Shown here in pieces: positions 55,947 through 64,000 of a DNA stretch of 64,000 nt. The notes under the pieces are model-generated. The model made no database searches. It saw only the letters and a list, made by a program, of their open reading frames with translations, and was not told the origin of the DNA. This DNA is from Vagococcus jeotgali (lineage in GTDB: Bacteria; Bacillota; Bacilli; Lactobacillales; Vagococcaceae). Within the stretch, counting starts at the first letter, position 1, and each line of letters opens with the position of its first letter. The DNA is taken from the NCBI RefSeq assembly GCF_035918315.1, contig NZ_CP142146.1:806001-870000 (forward strand), given 5' to 3'. Both the position numbers and the translations under genes were made by a program.

Positions 55947-56453
55947 TTGAGTTCAAAAAATAGTATTCACAGAGAGTCTAGATTTACATATGTTCTTAAT
56001 ATAGTATTATTGATTTTAATCGTAACTTCTATTATATACTCTATAGTTGAGTGGCCTAATTGGGGAGTATCTGAGATAGGTCAAGCTAAAGAACCTAGAA
56101 CAAGCATAGCATCAAGTAAATCTAGTGATAAGGAGAGTGTAACAACAACTTCATCACCAGAGTCTGATTTAAATGGTATGGAGAAATACATCCAAGTACG
56201 TTTAAATAATTTTGATGTCATTAGTGAAGGAGCTACTCCAGGAGAAGCTAAGGACTACTTAAAGGACATTAAAACAGATATTGATAGCTTACCAGATGGT
56301 AAAAGTAAAAACGACTTTAACAAAGAATATGAACAATTAGAGAAGTCTGTCAAAGAGCAACCAAAAGAAAAAACAAAAGATTCAACTGAAATAAAGTTAG
56401 ATGAAAAAAAAGATGAAAAACCAAAAGACAAAAAAGATGATAAAAACAATTAA
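55947..56453 (+). CDS. Membrane-anchored charged protein, unknown function
   Basis: 168 residues with TTG start after GGTGGGA (an upstream or downstream start is possible). One hydrophobic helix at about residues 14-34 (YVLNIVLLILIVTSIIYSIV) anchors the protein. A Ser/Thr-rich linker follows, then a helical domain (MEKYIQVRLNNFDVISEGAT) and a Lys/Asp-rich low-complexity tail. Family not recognised. Followed by a 49-residue membrane protein with which it probably forms an operon. Confidence 0.6.
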   Translation: MSSKNSIHRESRFTYVLNIVLLILIVTSIIYSIVEWPNWGVSEIGQAKEPRTSIASSKSSDKESVTTTSSPESDLNGMEKYIQVRLNNFDVISEGATPGEAKDYLKDIKTDIDSLPDGKSKNDFNKEYEQLEKSVKEQPKEKTKDSTEIKLDEKKDEKPKDKKDDKNN

Positions 56454-56477
56454 CAAGTCATTACTAGGAGTAGAAAC

Positions 56478-56627
56478 GTGAGATCAGATAGACATAAGCC
56501 GCATCATACAAAACTTATATCATGGTTTAATATTATTCTTGCCATGATTGTTGTCGTGTTAGGAATATATATAGGGCGAGATTACTTAGATGTTTTACCC
56601 ATGGATAAACTTAATAAGTTATTTTAG
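56478..56627 (+). CDS. 49-residue single-span membrane protein
   Basis: GTG start behind AGGAG (56466-56470). The product begins MRSDRHKPHHTKLISWF, has one hydrophobic helix (NIILAMIVVVLGIYIG) and ends LPMDKLNKLF. It lies 24 bases after the previous gene and directly before a terminator. The protein resembles small accessory subunits in topology only (compare DNA-directed RNA polymerase-associated or EpuA-like peptides); the function is not known. Confidence 0.55.
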   Translation: MRSDRHKPHHTKLISWFNIILAMIVVVLGIYIGRDYLDVLPMDKLNKLF

Positions 56628-56634
56628 TATGGAA

Positions 56635-56672
56635 AAACCCACCTTAAGGAAAGATATCCTTAAGGTGGGTTT
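56635..56672. terminator. Bidirectional terminator
   Basis: A 16-bp stem, AAACCCACCTTAAGGA (56635-56650) with its exact complement (56657-56672). Shared by the small membrane gene and the convergent MFS gene. Confidence 0.92.
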
Positions 56673-56683
56673 CTTATTTAGTA

Positions 56684-57895
56684 TTAAATTTGGGCACCGC
56701 TTTTTGGTTTTTTTAGTAGTATAACAAATACTGCTGCTAAGAGTCCTAAAGCAAGGAAGTAGACAAATGCAGATAAGTAAGTATCAGAGTTTTCAACAAG
56801 GAAACCTATAATGATTTGGGCTGTCGCCCCACCTAAAATACCACCAGTTGAAATAGTAGAGTAACTTGGAGCAAAATGTTTACCAGTAAATACTTTTAGT
56901 GGAATAGTCATTAAGACAACAAAACTAATCGTTAAACATAAAGTTGCCAGTCCAAGTTCTACAATAAACAACCAAATAGAACCAGAGAAATAAGATAAGA
57001 AAACAAGGGCACTTCCTATAATAGAATTTAAAATGATTACTTGTCTATCTTTATCTGGTAGGTATCTACTAACAACATAACTCCCTCCCACAGCTCCAAC
57101 TAGGGCAAATAGACCAACAACTGAGCTGACCATACCTGATTGGGTTAAGGTAATACCACGCTGGCTAGTTAGGAAGCTAGGTAGCCAATTATTAATACCA
57201 TAAATTAAACTGTTAATAAAGAAAGCTGCGAAGAACAAGATCCAAATATTTGGATTTTTCCAAATTTCTAGAAGGGACACTTTCTCTTCAGGTTTGTCCG
57301 TTACAATTTGCGGGGCTTTGACTGGTTTTGGCACACCAAAGTATAAAATAATAGCACCAGCGATGGCGATGACTGTTAACATTTTATAGCCTGTTTGCCA
57401 ACCATATTTATCAATAACCGGCGATAGTAGAATTGGTCCAACAATTCCTGCAATTCCTGATGATGAAATCAAAATTCCCTTAGCAAATGTTCTTTTTTCA
57501 AGAGCGAAATTATCAATAATCTCCTTACTTGAGGCTGATGGGTACCCAGAGTGGGCAAACATTCCTGTTAGTAACCTGATGATAAGTAACATTTCTATAG
57601 TAGTGCTTAGGCCGAAAATGAAGTCGAAGACCCCAATCATGAAAACTGACCAAATCAACACTTTTTTTGCACCAAACTTATTAATAGCAAAACTCATTGG
57701 GATTTGCATAACAGCATAACCAATGAAAAAAGCACTTAGTATGAGTCCTTTTTGCCCTTCTGTCATGGAAATATCTTTACTGATTGAAACAATCGAGATA
57801 CCAACAGAAAGTTTATCGATGTAAACCATCGTGTAACCTAAAAATAAAGTAGTAAGTAACAAGGATAAATTTGTTTTTTTATTTTCGTTATTCAT
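56684..57895 (-). CDS. MFS transporter
   Basis: 403 residues with about 12 membrane helices. The loop after helix 2 reads INKFGAKKVLIWS, the usual MFS signature position, and DKLSVGISIVSI in helix 1 and GYPSASSKEIIDNF resemble the anion:cation symporter group that takes up organic or sugar acids. The central cytoplasmic loop lies around residues 190-215 (PKPVKAPQIVTDKPEEK). Single gene with its own upstream region. Substrate unknown. Confidence 0.82.
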   Translation of the reverse strand: MNNENKKTNLSLLLTTLFLGYTMVYIDKLSVGISIVSISKDISMTEGQKGLILSAFFIGYAVMQIPMSFAINKFGAKKVLIWSVFMIGVFDFIFGLSTTIEMLLIIRLLTGMFAHSGYPSASSKEIIDNFALEKRTFAKGILISSSGIAGIVGPILLSPVIDKYGWQTGYKMLTVIAIAGAIILYFGVPKPVKAPQIVTDKPEEKVSLLEIWKNPNIWILFFAAFFINSLIYGINNWLPSFLTSQRGITLTQSGMVSSVVGLFALVGAVGGSYVVSRYLPDKDRQVIILNSIIGSALVFLSYFSGSIWLFIVELGLATLCLTISFVVLMTIPLKVFTGKHFAPSYSTISTGGILGGATAQIIIGFLVENSDTYLSAFVYFLALGLLAAVFVILLKKPKSGAQI

Positions 57896-58044
57896 TTACT
57901 CATCCTTTCGTTTATTTAATAAAAAATAATAGCCATCCCAATAAATATACAGCTTTTTTTAATAAATGTAAAATGAATTTTCAAAAGATTATTAAAGGTA
58001 TATTTTACATAATAGAGCGGTCTTTTTTTACATTATCATGAGTA

Positions 58045-58053
58045 TGTTACAAT
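58045..58053 (+). promoter_or_regulatory. Promoter of parE-parC
   Basis: An extended -10, TGTTACAAT. A TTTACA 15 bases upstream is a poor -35. The 302 bases between the MFS and parE genes otherwise hold only AT-rich sequence and a leader of about 135 bases. Confidence 0.4.
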
Positions 58054-58197
58054 TAAAGAGGAAAGATTCAGGAAATAGATGAAAGAAAAAGATTATTTTT
58101 AATTTTTTTAAAATTAGACTTTAACTACATCTTATTATAAAGTAAGATGATATAGGAATTTAGGAACAACGAGATGTTTTAATAAAGGAGCTTGTAT

Positions 58198-60222
58198 ATG
58201 TCAAAGGAAGTAAACAAACAATATAATGACGCATCCATTCAAGTCTTAGAAGGTTTAGAGGCTGTTAGAAAACGACCAGGGATGTATATCGGATCCACAG
58301 ATTCAAAAGGACTACATCATTTAGTATTTGAAATATTTGACAATGCCGTTGATGAGGCCCTCTCAGGACACGGACATGAGATTGATGTAACAATCCATAA
58401 AGACAATAGTATTAGTGTTCAAGATTATGGGCGTGGTATGCCAACAGGAACGCATGCTTCAGGAAAGTCTACTATTGAAGTTATATTTACAGTGCTACAT
58501 GCTGGGGGGAAATTTGGTCAAGGAGGCTATAAAACCTCAGGAGGGCTTCATGGTGTAGGAGCTAGTGTAGTGAACGCATTATCCAGCTCACTTACCGTGA
58601 CTACAGTGAAAGATGGCATAGAGGCTACTTTGTCATTTAAAGACGGTGGACGTCCAGATGGTAAGATGAGTGTTAAAAAAGCACCGAGAAAACCAAATGG
58701 CTCAGTAATAACCTTTAAGCCAGATGCTAGCATGTTTTCAACAACCACTTTTTCTTATGATATCTTAGCAGAAAGGTTAAGAGAATCAGCCTTTTTACTA
58801 AAGGGGATTAAAATCACTTTAACTGATGAGCGACCAGGACATGAAAAAGAAGAAGTTTTCTTATATGAAGAAGGAATCAAGGAGTTTGTTGCTTATTTAA
58901 ATGAAGGTAAGGATGACTTGACTCCTACAATTTATTTTGCAGGAGATAAGGAAAACATCGAAGTGGAATTTTCTTGCCAATATAATGATGGTTACTCGGA
59001 GAATGTTTTATCTTTTGTTAATAATGTCAGAACTCGTGATGGTGGAACGCATGAGGCTGGTATGAAATCAGCTTTAACGAAATCCTTTAACGAATATGCA
59101 CGTAAGGTTAGTTTGTTAAAAGAAAAAGATAAAAATCTTGAAGGTAGTGATTTTAGAGAAGGTTTATCAGCTGTTATATCAGTACGTATACCAGAAGATC
59201 TTCTTCAATTTGAGGGGCAAACAAAAAGTAAGTTAGGAACACCTATAGCAAGATCAGCTGTAGAGGGCGTTGTTAGCGAGCAGTTAGGTTTTTATTTACA
59301 AGAAAATCATGAGTTATCACAAATGTTGATTAAAAAAGCCTTAAAAGCTCGTGAAGCTCGCGAAGCAGCAAGAAAGGCTCGTGAAGATAGTAGAAATGGT
59401 AAAAAACGTCGCAAAGGGGAGTCCTTACTCTCTGGTAAACTAACGCCAGCTCAGTCACGTAATCCCAAAAGAAATGAATTATATCTAGTAGAGGGAGATT
59501 CTGCTGGAGGTTCTGCTAAACAAGGTCGTGATCGTAAGTTTCAGGCAATCTTACCGCTACGAGGAAAAGTGATTAATACTGAAAAAGCTAATATGGCAGA
59601 TATTTTAAAAAATGAAGAGATTAATACGATGATCCATACGATTGGAGCAGGTGTTGGAGCGGACTTTGATATTGAAGATGTCAATTATGATAAAGTCATC
59701 ATCATGACAGATGCTGATACAGATGGGGCTCATATTCAAGTATTGTTATTAACTTTCTTTTACCGTTACATGAAACCACTAGTTGAAGCAGGTAAAGTTT
59801 ATATTGCCTTACCGCCTTTGTATAGAGTGAGTAAAGGACGAGGTAAAAAAGAAGAATTGGCTTATGCTTGGACTGATGATGAATTAAATAGTTTAATTAA
59901 AAAAATGGGTAAAGGTTACATAATTCAGCGCTATAAAGGGTTAGGTGAGATGAATGCTGATCAGTTGTGGGAAACCACAATGGATCCAGATACGAGAATG
60001 TTAATCCGTGTCACTATTGATGACTCTGCAAAAGCTGAAAGGCGTGTCACAACACTTATGGGAGATAAGGTAGAGCCAAGACGTGCTTGGATTGAGCGAA
60101 ATGTTCAATTCACTTTAGAAGAAGATGGCAGTATATTAGATCATCATGATGAGCCTAAAATAAAACAGGCTTCTGTTCAAGAAGACGATGAAGAATTTTT
60201 AGAAATAAATTTATTTGATTAG
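58198..60222 (+). CDS. parE: DNA topoisomerase IV subunit B
   Basis: ATPase subunit of topoisomerase IV, which decatenates daughter chromosomes. 674 residues: GHKL ATPase (VRKRPGMYIGSTDSKGLHHL, EIFDNAVDEA, GRGMPTGTH, GLHGVGASVVNAL), a transducer domain, and a Toprim domain with LVEGDSAGGSAKQGRDRKFQ and MTDADTDGAHI. Adjacency to parC separates it from gyrB. AAAGGAG at 58184-58190 supports ATG 58198. Confidence 0.96.
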   Translation: MSKEVNKQYNDASIQVLEGLEAVRKRPGMYIGSTDSKGLHHLVFEIFDNAVDEALSGHGHEIDVTIHKDNSISVQDYGRGMPTGTHASGKSTIEVIFTVLHAGGKFGQGGYKTSGGLHGVGASVVNALSSSLTVTTVKDGIEATLSFKDGGRPDGKMSVKKAPRKPNGSVITFKPDASMFSTTTFSYDILAERLRESAFLLKGIKITLTDERPGHEKEEVFLYEEGIKEFVAYLNEGKDDLTPTIYFAGDKENIEVEFSCQYNDGYSENVLSFVNNVRTRDGGTHEAGMKSALTKSFNEYARKVSLLKEKDKNLEGSDFREGLSAVISVRIPEDLLQFEGQTKSKLGTPIARSAVEGVVSEQLGFYLQENHELSQMLIKKALKAREAREAARKAREDSRNGKKRRKGESLLSGKLTPAQSRNPKRNELYLVEGDSAGGSAKQGRDRKFQAILPLRGKVINTEKANMADILKNEEINTMIHTIGAGVGADFDIEDVNYDKVIIMTDADTDGAHIQVLLLTFFYRYMKPLVEAGKVYIALPPLYRVSKGRGKKEELAYAWTDDELNSLIKKMGKGYIIQRYKGLGEMNADQLWETTMDPDTRMLIRVTIDDSAKAERRVTTLMGDKVEPRRAWIERNVQFTLEEDGSILDHHDEPKIKQASVQEDDEEFLEINLFD

Positions 60223-60246
60223 TATCAACAAAGGAGAGAAACTGCA

Positions 60247-62703
60247 ATGAAACAAGAGCATGGCATACAGGAGTTAAGTCTTGAAGATGTGATGGGAGAC
60301 CGTTTTGGAAGATATTCAAAATACATTATTCAAGACAGGGCCTTACCTGACATTCGTGATGGTTTAAAGCCAGTTCAACGTCGGATACTATTTTCAATGA
60401 ATAAAGATGGTAATACGTATGAAAAAAGTTTTAGAAAATCAGCTAAGTCTGTTGGTAACATTATGGGTAATTATCATCCTCACGGGGATAGCAGTATTTA
60501 TGATGCTATGGTGAGAATGAGTCAAGACTGGAAATTACGTGAGCCTTTAATTGAAATGCATGGTAACAATGGTAGTATGGATGGTGATCCTCCTGCTGCT
60601 ATGCGTTATACAGAAGCTAGATTATCAAAATTAAGTGGTGAATTGTTAAAAGACATCGAAAAAGAAACTGTAGATTTTGTGTGGAATTTCGATGATACAG
60701 AAAAAGAGCCTACAGTTTTACCTGCAGGATTTCCTAATCTCCTAGTAAATGGTTCAACTGGTATTTCAGCTGGTTATGCTACAGAAATACCCACTCATAA
60801 TTTGGGCGAGGTGATTAATGGTACGATTCATTTAATTGATCACCCAAATGCTACAGTGGAAAAATTAATGACCTTTATACCTGGTCCAGATTTTCCAACT
60901 GGAGCCATTCTTCAAGGGAAAAAGGAATTAAAAAAAGCTTATGAAACTGGCAAGGGACGTGTCATTGTTAGGTCAAAAACAATCATTGAACCTCTAAAAG
61001 GTGGCCGTGAGCAAATCGTTATTACAGAGATTCCTTATGAGGTCAATAAGGCTAACTTAGTTAAGAAAATGGATGAAATGCGTTTGACAAGACGTGTTGA
61101 GGGTATTTCTGAAGTTCGTGATGAGACAGATAGGACAGGTTTACGTATTGTTGTTGAGCTAAAAAAAGAAGTAGATGCTGAAGGAATATTAAACTACCTT
61201 CTAAAACACACTGAACTTCAAGTGAATTATAACTTTAATATGGTGGCGATTAATAATCTTAGACCAGAACAAGTCGGCCTAAAAACGATTTTAGAGGGAT
61301 ATATTACTCATAGGAAACAAGTGATTCGTGATCGTAGCCAGTTTGATTTGGAAAAAGCTAAAAAGCGTGAGCATATTGTATCTGGTTTAATGAAAGCTTT
61401 GTCTATCCTAGATGATGTGATTCGTGTTATTCGTCAGAGTAAAGATAAAAAGCATGCGAAAGAAAATCTAGTAGCAGCGCATCAATTTACAGAAGAACAA
61501 GCAGAAGCTATTGTTTCTCTACAATTATACCGGTTGACTAATACTGATATTACAGCTCTACAAAAAGAACTAGAAGAGTTAAAGAGTCAGATTACCGATT
61601 TGGAATTAATCTTAAATAATCCATCAGAGTTACTTAAAGTGATGAAAAAAGAATTACGTGATGTGAAGAAAAAATATGAATCACCGCGCCGTACTATTTT
61701 AGAAGATGAGATTGAAGAGATAAAAATTGAAACAGCCGTACTGGTTCCTCAAGAAGACGTTATGGTTAGTATCACTAAAGAAGGGTATGTGAAACGCAGT
61801 AGTATTCGCTCATTTAGTGCCTCAAAAGATGATGGTATTGAATTGAAAGAAACGGATGAGTTGATTTTTTCTAGTCAACAAAATACCCATGATCACTTGC
61901 TAATAGTTACAAATACGGGGAATATGATTTATCGACCTGTTCATGAGTTGGCTGATAAAAAATGGAAAGAAGTTGGTGAGCATTTTTCTCAAAGCATTAC
62001 CACTCTTTTACCAAACGAGCAAATTATCGGTGTATTTCCTTATACTGAAATGGATAAGAAAAAAGAATTTGTCTTCGTCACTAAAGAAGGTATGATTAAA
62101 AAAACATTGATGAGCGAATTTGATGTTTGGCGCACATATAAGAGTAGACCGACTATGTGTATGAAACTTAAAACTAAGACAGATGAATTAATTGATGTCA
62201 AACTAATTGATAGTGAAGCAAATTATGATGTAGCACTTTTCACTTATTTAGGTTTTGCTCTACGTTATTCCTTATCTGAGGTACCTGTTGTTGGAGCTAG
62301 AGCATCAGGGGTTAAATCTATCAATTTAAAAGATGGTGATGAAATAGTAGCAGGACTTCTTACATTTTCTGATGATAGTTCTTATTACATTACAGTTGTT
62401 ACTCAGCGTGGATCTCTTAAAAAGATGGATTTGATGGAAGTTAATTTATTAGGTAGAGCTAAGCGTGGTTTAATGATTTTAAGAGAATTAAAAGCTAACC
62501 CTCATAGGGTGATGGCTATTATTCCTTCAAACTTAAATCAGCACATTCTATTAGAGACAAATCAAGGAGCTACTTATACAGTTGAAACAAATGATATCAA
62601 TATAAATGATCGAACGTCAAATGGTTCCTCATTTATTGATGAAAAAAAAGATGGAGAATTAGTTGATGTGTCCTACATCACAATTGAAGAAGTGGTAGAT
62701 TAA
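60247..62703 (+). CDS. parC: DNA topoisomerase IV subunit A
   Basis: Breakage-reunion subunit, 818 residues. The catalytic Tyr is in AAMRYTEARL (Tyr121). The quinolone-resistance region reads HPHGDSSIYDAMVRMSQDW, with Ser82 and Asp86 at the positions of pneumococcal Ser79 and Asp83, the susceptible-type residues. A coiled coil near 440-475 and C-terminal beta-pinwheel blades follow. Starts 24 bases after parE with AAAGGAGAG. Confidence 0.97.
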   Translation: MKQEHGIQELSLEDVMGDRFGRYSKYIIQDRALPDIRDGLKPVQRRILFSMNKDGNTYEKSFRKSAKSVGNIMGNYHPHGDSSIYDAMVRMSQDWKLREPLIEMHGNNGSMDGDPPAAMRYTEARLSKLSGELLKDIEKETVDFVWNFDDTEKEPTVLPAGFPNLLVNGSTGISAGYATEIPTHNLGEVINGTIHLIDHPNATVEKLMTFIPGPDFPTGAILQGKKELKKAYETGKGRVIVRSKTIIEPLKGGREQIVITEIPYEVNKANLVKKMDEMRLTRRVEGISEVRDETDRTGLRIVVELKKEVDAEGILNYLLKHTELQVNYNFNMVAINNLRPEQVGLKTILEGYITHRKQVIRDRSQFDLEKAKKREHIVSGLMKALSILDDVIRVIRQSKDKKHAKENLVAAHQFTEEQAEAIVSLQLYRLTNTDITALQKELEELKSQITDLELILNNPSELLKVMKKELRDVKKKYESPRRTILEDEIEEIKIETAVLVPQEDVMVSITKEGYVKRSSIRSFSASKDDGIELKETDELIFSSQQNTHDHLLIVTNTGNMIYRPVHELADKKWKEVGEHFSQSITTLLPNEQIIGVFPYTEMDKKKEFVFVTKEGMIKKTLMSEFDVWRTYKSRPTMCMKLKTKTDELIDVKLIDSEANYDVALFTYLGFALRYSLSEVPVVGARASGVKSINLKDGDEIVAGLLTFSDDSSYYITVVTQRGSLKKMDLMEVNLLGRAKRGLMILRELKANPHRVMAIIPSNLNQHILLETNQGATYTVETNDININDRTSNGSSFIDEKKDGELVDVSYITIEEVVD

Positions 62704-62733
62704 GAAAGAGGATAATTTTCTCTTTCTTTTTTT
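62702..62733 (+). terminator. Terminator after parC
   Basis: AAGAAAGAG pairs with CTCTTTCTT around a 9-base loop, followed by a T-run. Confidence 0.82.
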
Positions 62734-62885
62734 GTGTCTTATAACAGGTAGCTTAGTGTTAGTCTGTATTAGTACAGTGATGACTAGATAGTGAAACAGT
62801 TTTTAATGAAAAATGATAATTTTTATCTGTTTAAAACCGTTATATCAAGGGTTTTAATAATATGCATGTTATTTGACTCAAAACA

Positions 62886-62901
62886 AGTGATTTTTTTCAC
62901 T
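62886..62901 (+). promoter_or_regulatory. Crp/Fnr-like box upstream of pflB
   Basis: The perfect palindrome AGTGA-N6-TCACT fits the Crp/Fnr consensus TGTGA-N6-TCACA. It lies about 50 bases before the expected transcription start, a position suited to activation under low oxygen. Confidence 0.5.
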
Positions 62902-62908
62902 ATAACAC

Positions 62909-62936
62909 TTGTCAACTTCTGTGTTTGTGTTATAAT
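62909..62936 (+). promoter_or_regulatory. pflB promoter
   Basis: TTGTCA (62909-62914), 16 bases, TATAAT (62931-62936). Confidence 0.75.
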
Positions 62937-62997
62937 GAGCATGTAAAGTAAAATATAAACATTAAAAAAACAAAATTCTTTTGGGAGGTTCTTTAGC

Positions 62998-64000
62998 ATG
63001 GAATGTTGGAACGGATTTAAAGGCGAAAAATGGCGCGAAAGTGTAGACGTAAGAGATTTTATTCAAGAAAATTATACTGAGTACACAGGTGATGACAGCT
63101 TTTTAGCAGATGCAGCTGATAGTACAGACAAATTATGGACAAAACTACAAGAATTATTTGAAGTTCAACATGAGAGAAATGGTGTTTATGACATGGATAA
63201 TGATATCCCTGCTACAATTACTTCTCATGAACCAGGTTATTTAATTAAAGAAGAAGAAACAATTGTTGGTTTACAAACTGATGTGCCGCTGAAACAAGCT
63301 TTCATGCCTTATGGTGGTATTAATATGGCAAACAATGCTTTAGTATCTAATAGTTATGAAACGGATGCTGAAATGACAAAAATTTTCTCTGACTGGAGAA
63401 AAACTCATAACCAAGGTGTATTTGATGCTTACACACCAGAGATGAGATCAGCTCGTAAAAATAAAATCATTACTGGTCTTCCAGATGCTTATGGTCGTGG
63501 CCGTATTATTGGTGATTACCGCCGTTTAGCTTTATACGGGATTGACTTTTTAATTGCTGAGAAAAAAATCGATTTATCAAATGTTGGTAATAAAGTGATG
63601 ACTGATGATGTTATCCGCTTACGTGAAGAAGTTTCTGAGCAAATTAGAGCTTTAGCAGATATCAAAGAAATGGCAGCTTCATACGGATTTGATATTTCAA
63701 AACCAGCTAAAAGTGCTCAAGAAGCTATTCAATGGTTATACTTTGGTTACCTTGCAGCCATTAAATCTCAAAATGGTGCGGCAATGTCAATTGGTCGTGT
63801 ATCAGCCTTCTTAGATATCTATATCCAACGTGACCTAGATAATGGTGTGATTACTGAAGAGCAAGCTCAAGAGATGATTGATCACTTAATCATGAAACTT
63901 AGAATGGTTAAATTTGCTCGTACACCTGAATACAACCAATTATTCTCAGGTTATCCAATTTGGGCAACTTTATCAATTGCTGGTATGGGACTTGACGGAC
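62998..64000 (+). CDS. pflB: Pyruvate formate-lyase, 3' end outside window
   Basis: Glycyl-radical enzyme splitting pyruvate to acetyl-CoA and formate in anaerobic mixed-acid fermentation. The first 334 residues are visible: [62 protein letters not shown] split over adjoining segments, and the end [18 protein letters not shown]. The active-site Cys pair and the glycyl-radical site lie beyond the window. GGGAGG precedes the ATG. Its own promoter and Crp/Fnr-like box are upstream. Confidence 0.96.
   Translation, partial: MECWNGFKGEKWRESVDVRDFIQENYTEYTGDDSFLADAADSTDKLWTKLQELFEVQHERNGVYDMDNDIPATITSHEPGYLIKEEETIVGLQTDVPLKQAFMPYGGINMANNALVSNSYETDAEMTKIFSDWRKTHNQGVFDAYTPEMRSARKNKIITGLPDAYGRGRIIGDYRRLALYGIDFLIAEKKIDLSNVGNKVMTDDVIRLREEVSEQIRALADIKEMAASYGFDISKPAKSAQEAIQWLYFGYLAAIKSQNGAAMSIGRVSAFLDIYIQRDLDNGVITEEQAQEMIDHLIMKLRMVKFARTPEYNQLFSGYPIWATLSIAGMGLDG

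Noticed and set aside
57896-58197. Riboswitch or small RNA in the parE leader
   Set aside because: No conserved core or terminator hairpin was recognised, only AT-rich sequence.

Overview
Organism. The DNA is AT-rich, with Gram-positive ribosome binding sites, a glmS ribozyme, the ParE-ParC pair, an RNase PH-RdgB fusion, LPXTG surface proteins and a type II-A CRISPR-Cas locus whose repeat resembles those of Streptococcus, Enterococcus and Listeria. This points to a member of the Lactobacillales, most likely Enterococcaceae (Vagococcus or a close relative). The genus is an inference from gene content.

Layout. 1-3.9 kb: end of a divergent PurK-like ATP-grasp gene, a GntR regulator, an aldo/keto reductase and an ABC exporter pair. 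4-8 kb: amino-sugar switch, with glmS behind its ribozyme and nagB behind a NagR-like operator, separated by an IS30-family element. 8-17 kb: a GalT-like protein without the catalytic motif, a CPBP protease, the t6A genes (tsaB, two acetyltransferases, tsaD), murI, the rph-rdgB fusion, a phosphoesterase, a CBS protein and an M20 deacetylase. 17-24 kb: a VanZ-like gene with a nonsense codon, a flavoprotein, gdhA, pgi, a shortened FusB-type gene behind a leader-peptide attenuator, and small membrane or unknown genes. 24.3-34.1 kb: a complete type II-A CRISPR locus (antisense tracrRNA, cas9, cas1, cas2, csn2, leader, eight repeats) in which cas9 is split by an ISL3 and an IS1202-like element. Both insertions have clean target duplications, and removing them restores one 1341-codon frame. 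34.1-45.9 kb: insertion-sequence accumulation (internally deleted IS3 copies, IS1182, two nearly identical IS256 copies, a decayed IS3) around a broken PTS gene, the serine dehydratase genes sdaAB-sdaAA, a lipoprotein and a DUF1002-type gene split by IS256. 46.1-55.8 kb: an LPXTG repeat surface-protein gene broken by about 8.1 kb of foreign DNA. That insert holds a gene of unknown function plus a Hanks-type kinase downstream of an 8-bp tandem repeat, an AlwI-like type IIS restriction-modification system with two adenine methylases, a decayed convergent gene and a mini-IS3. 55.9-64 kb: small secreted or membrane proteins, an MFS transporter, parE-parC, and the start of pflB behind a Crp/Fnr-like box.

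How it fits together. Core metabolism (amino sugars, serine, glutamate, pyruvate-formate lyase) and t6A/topoisomerase housekeeping flank an accessory zone where one defence system (CRISPR-Cas9) has been inactivated by insertion sequences while another (type IIS R-M plus a kinase module) has been gained inside a surface gene. The best candidate for an undescribed system is the 47.1-49.4 kb pair (252-aa unknown protein plus kinase) downstream of the GGGATTAA repeat.
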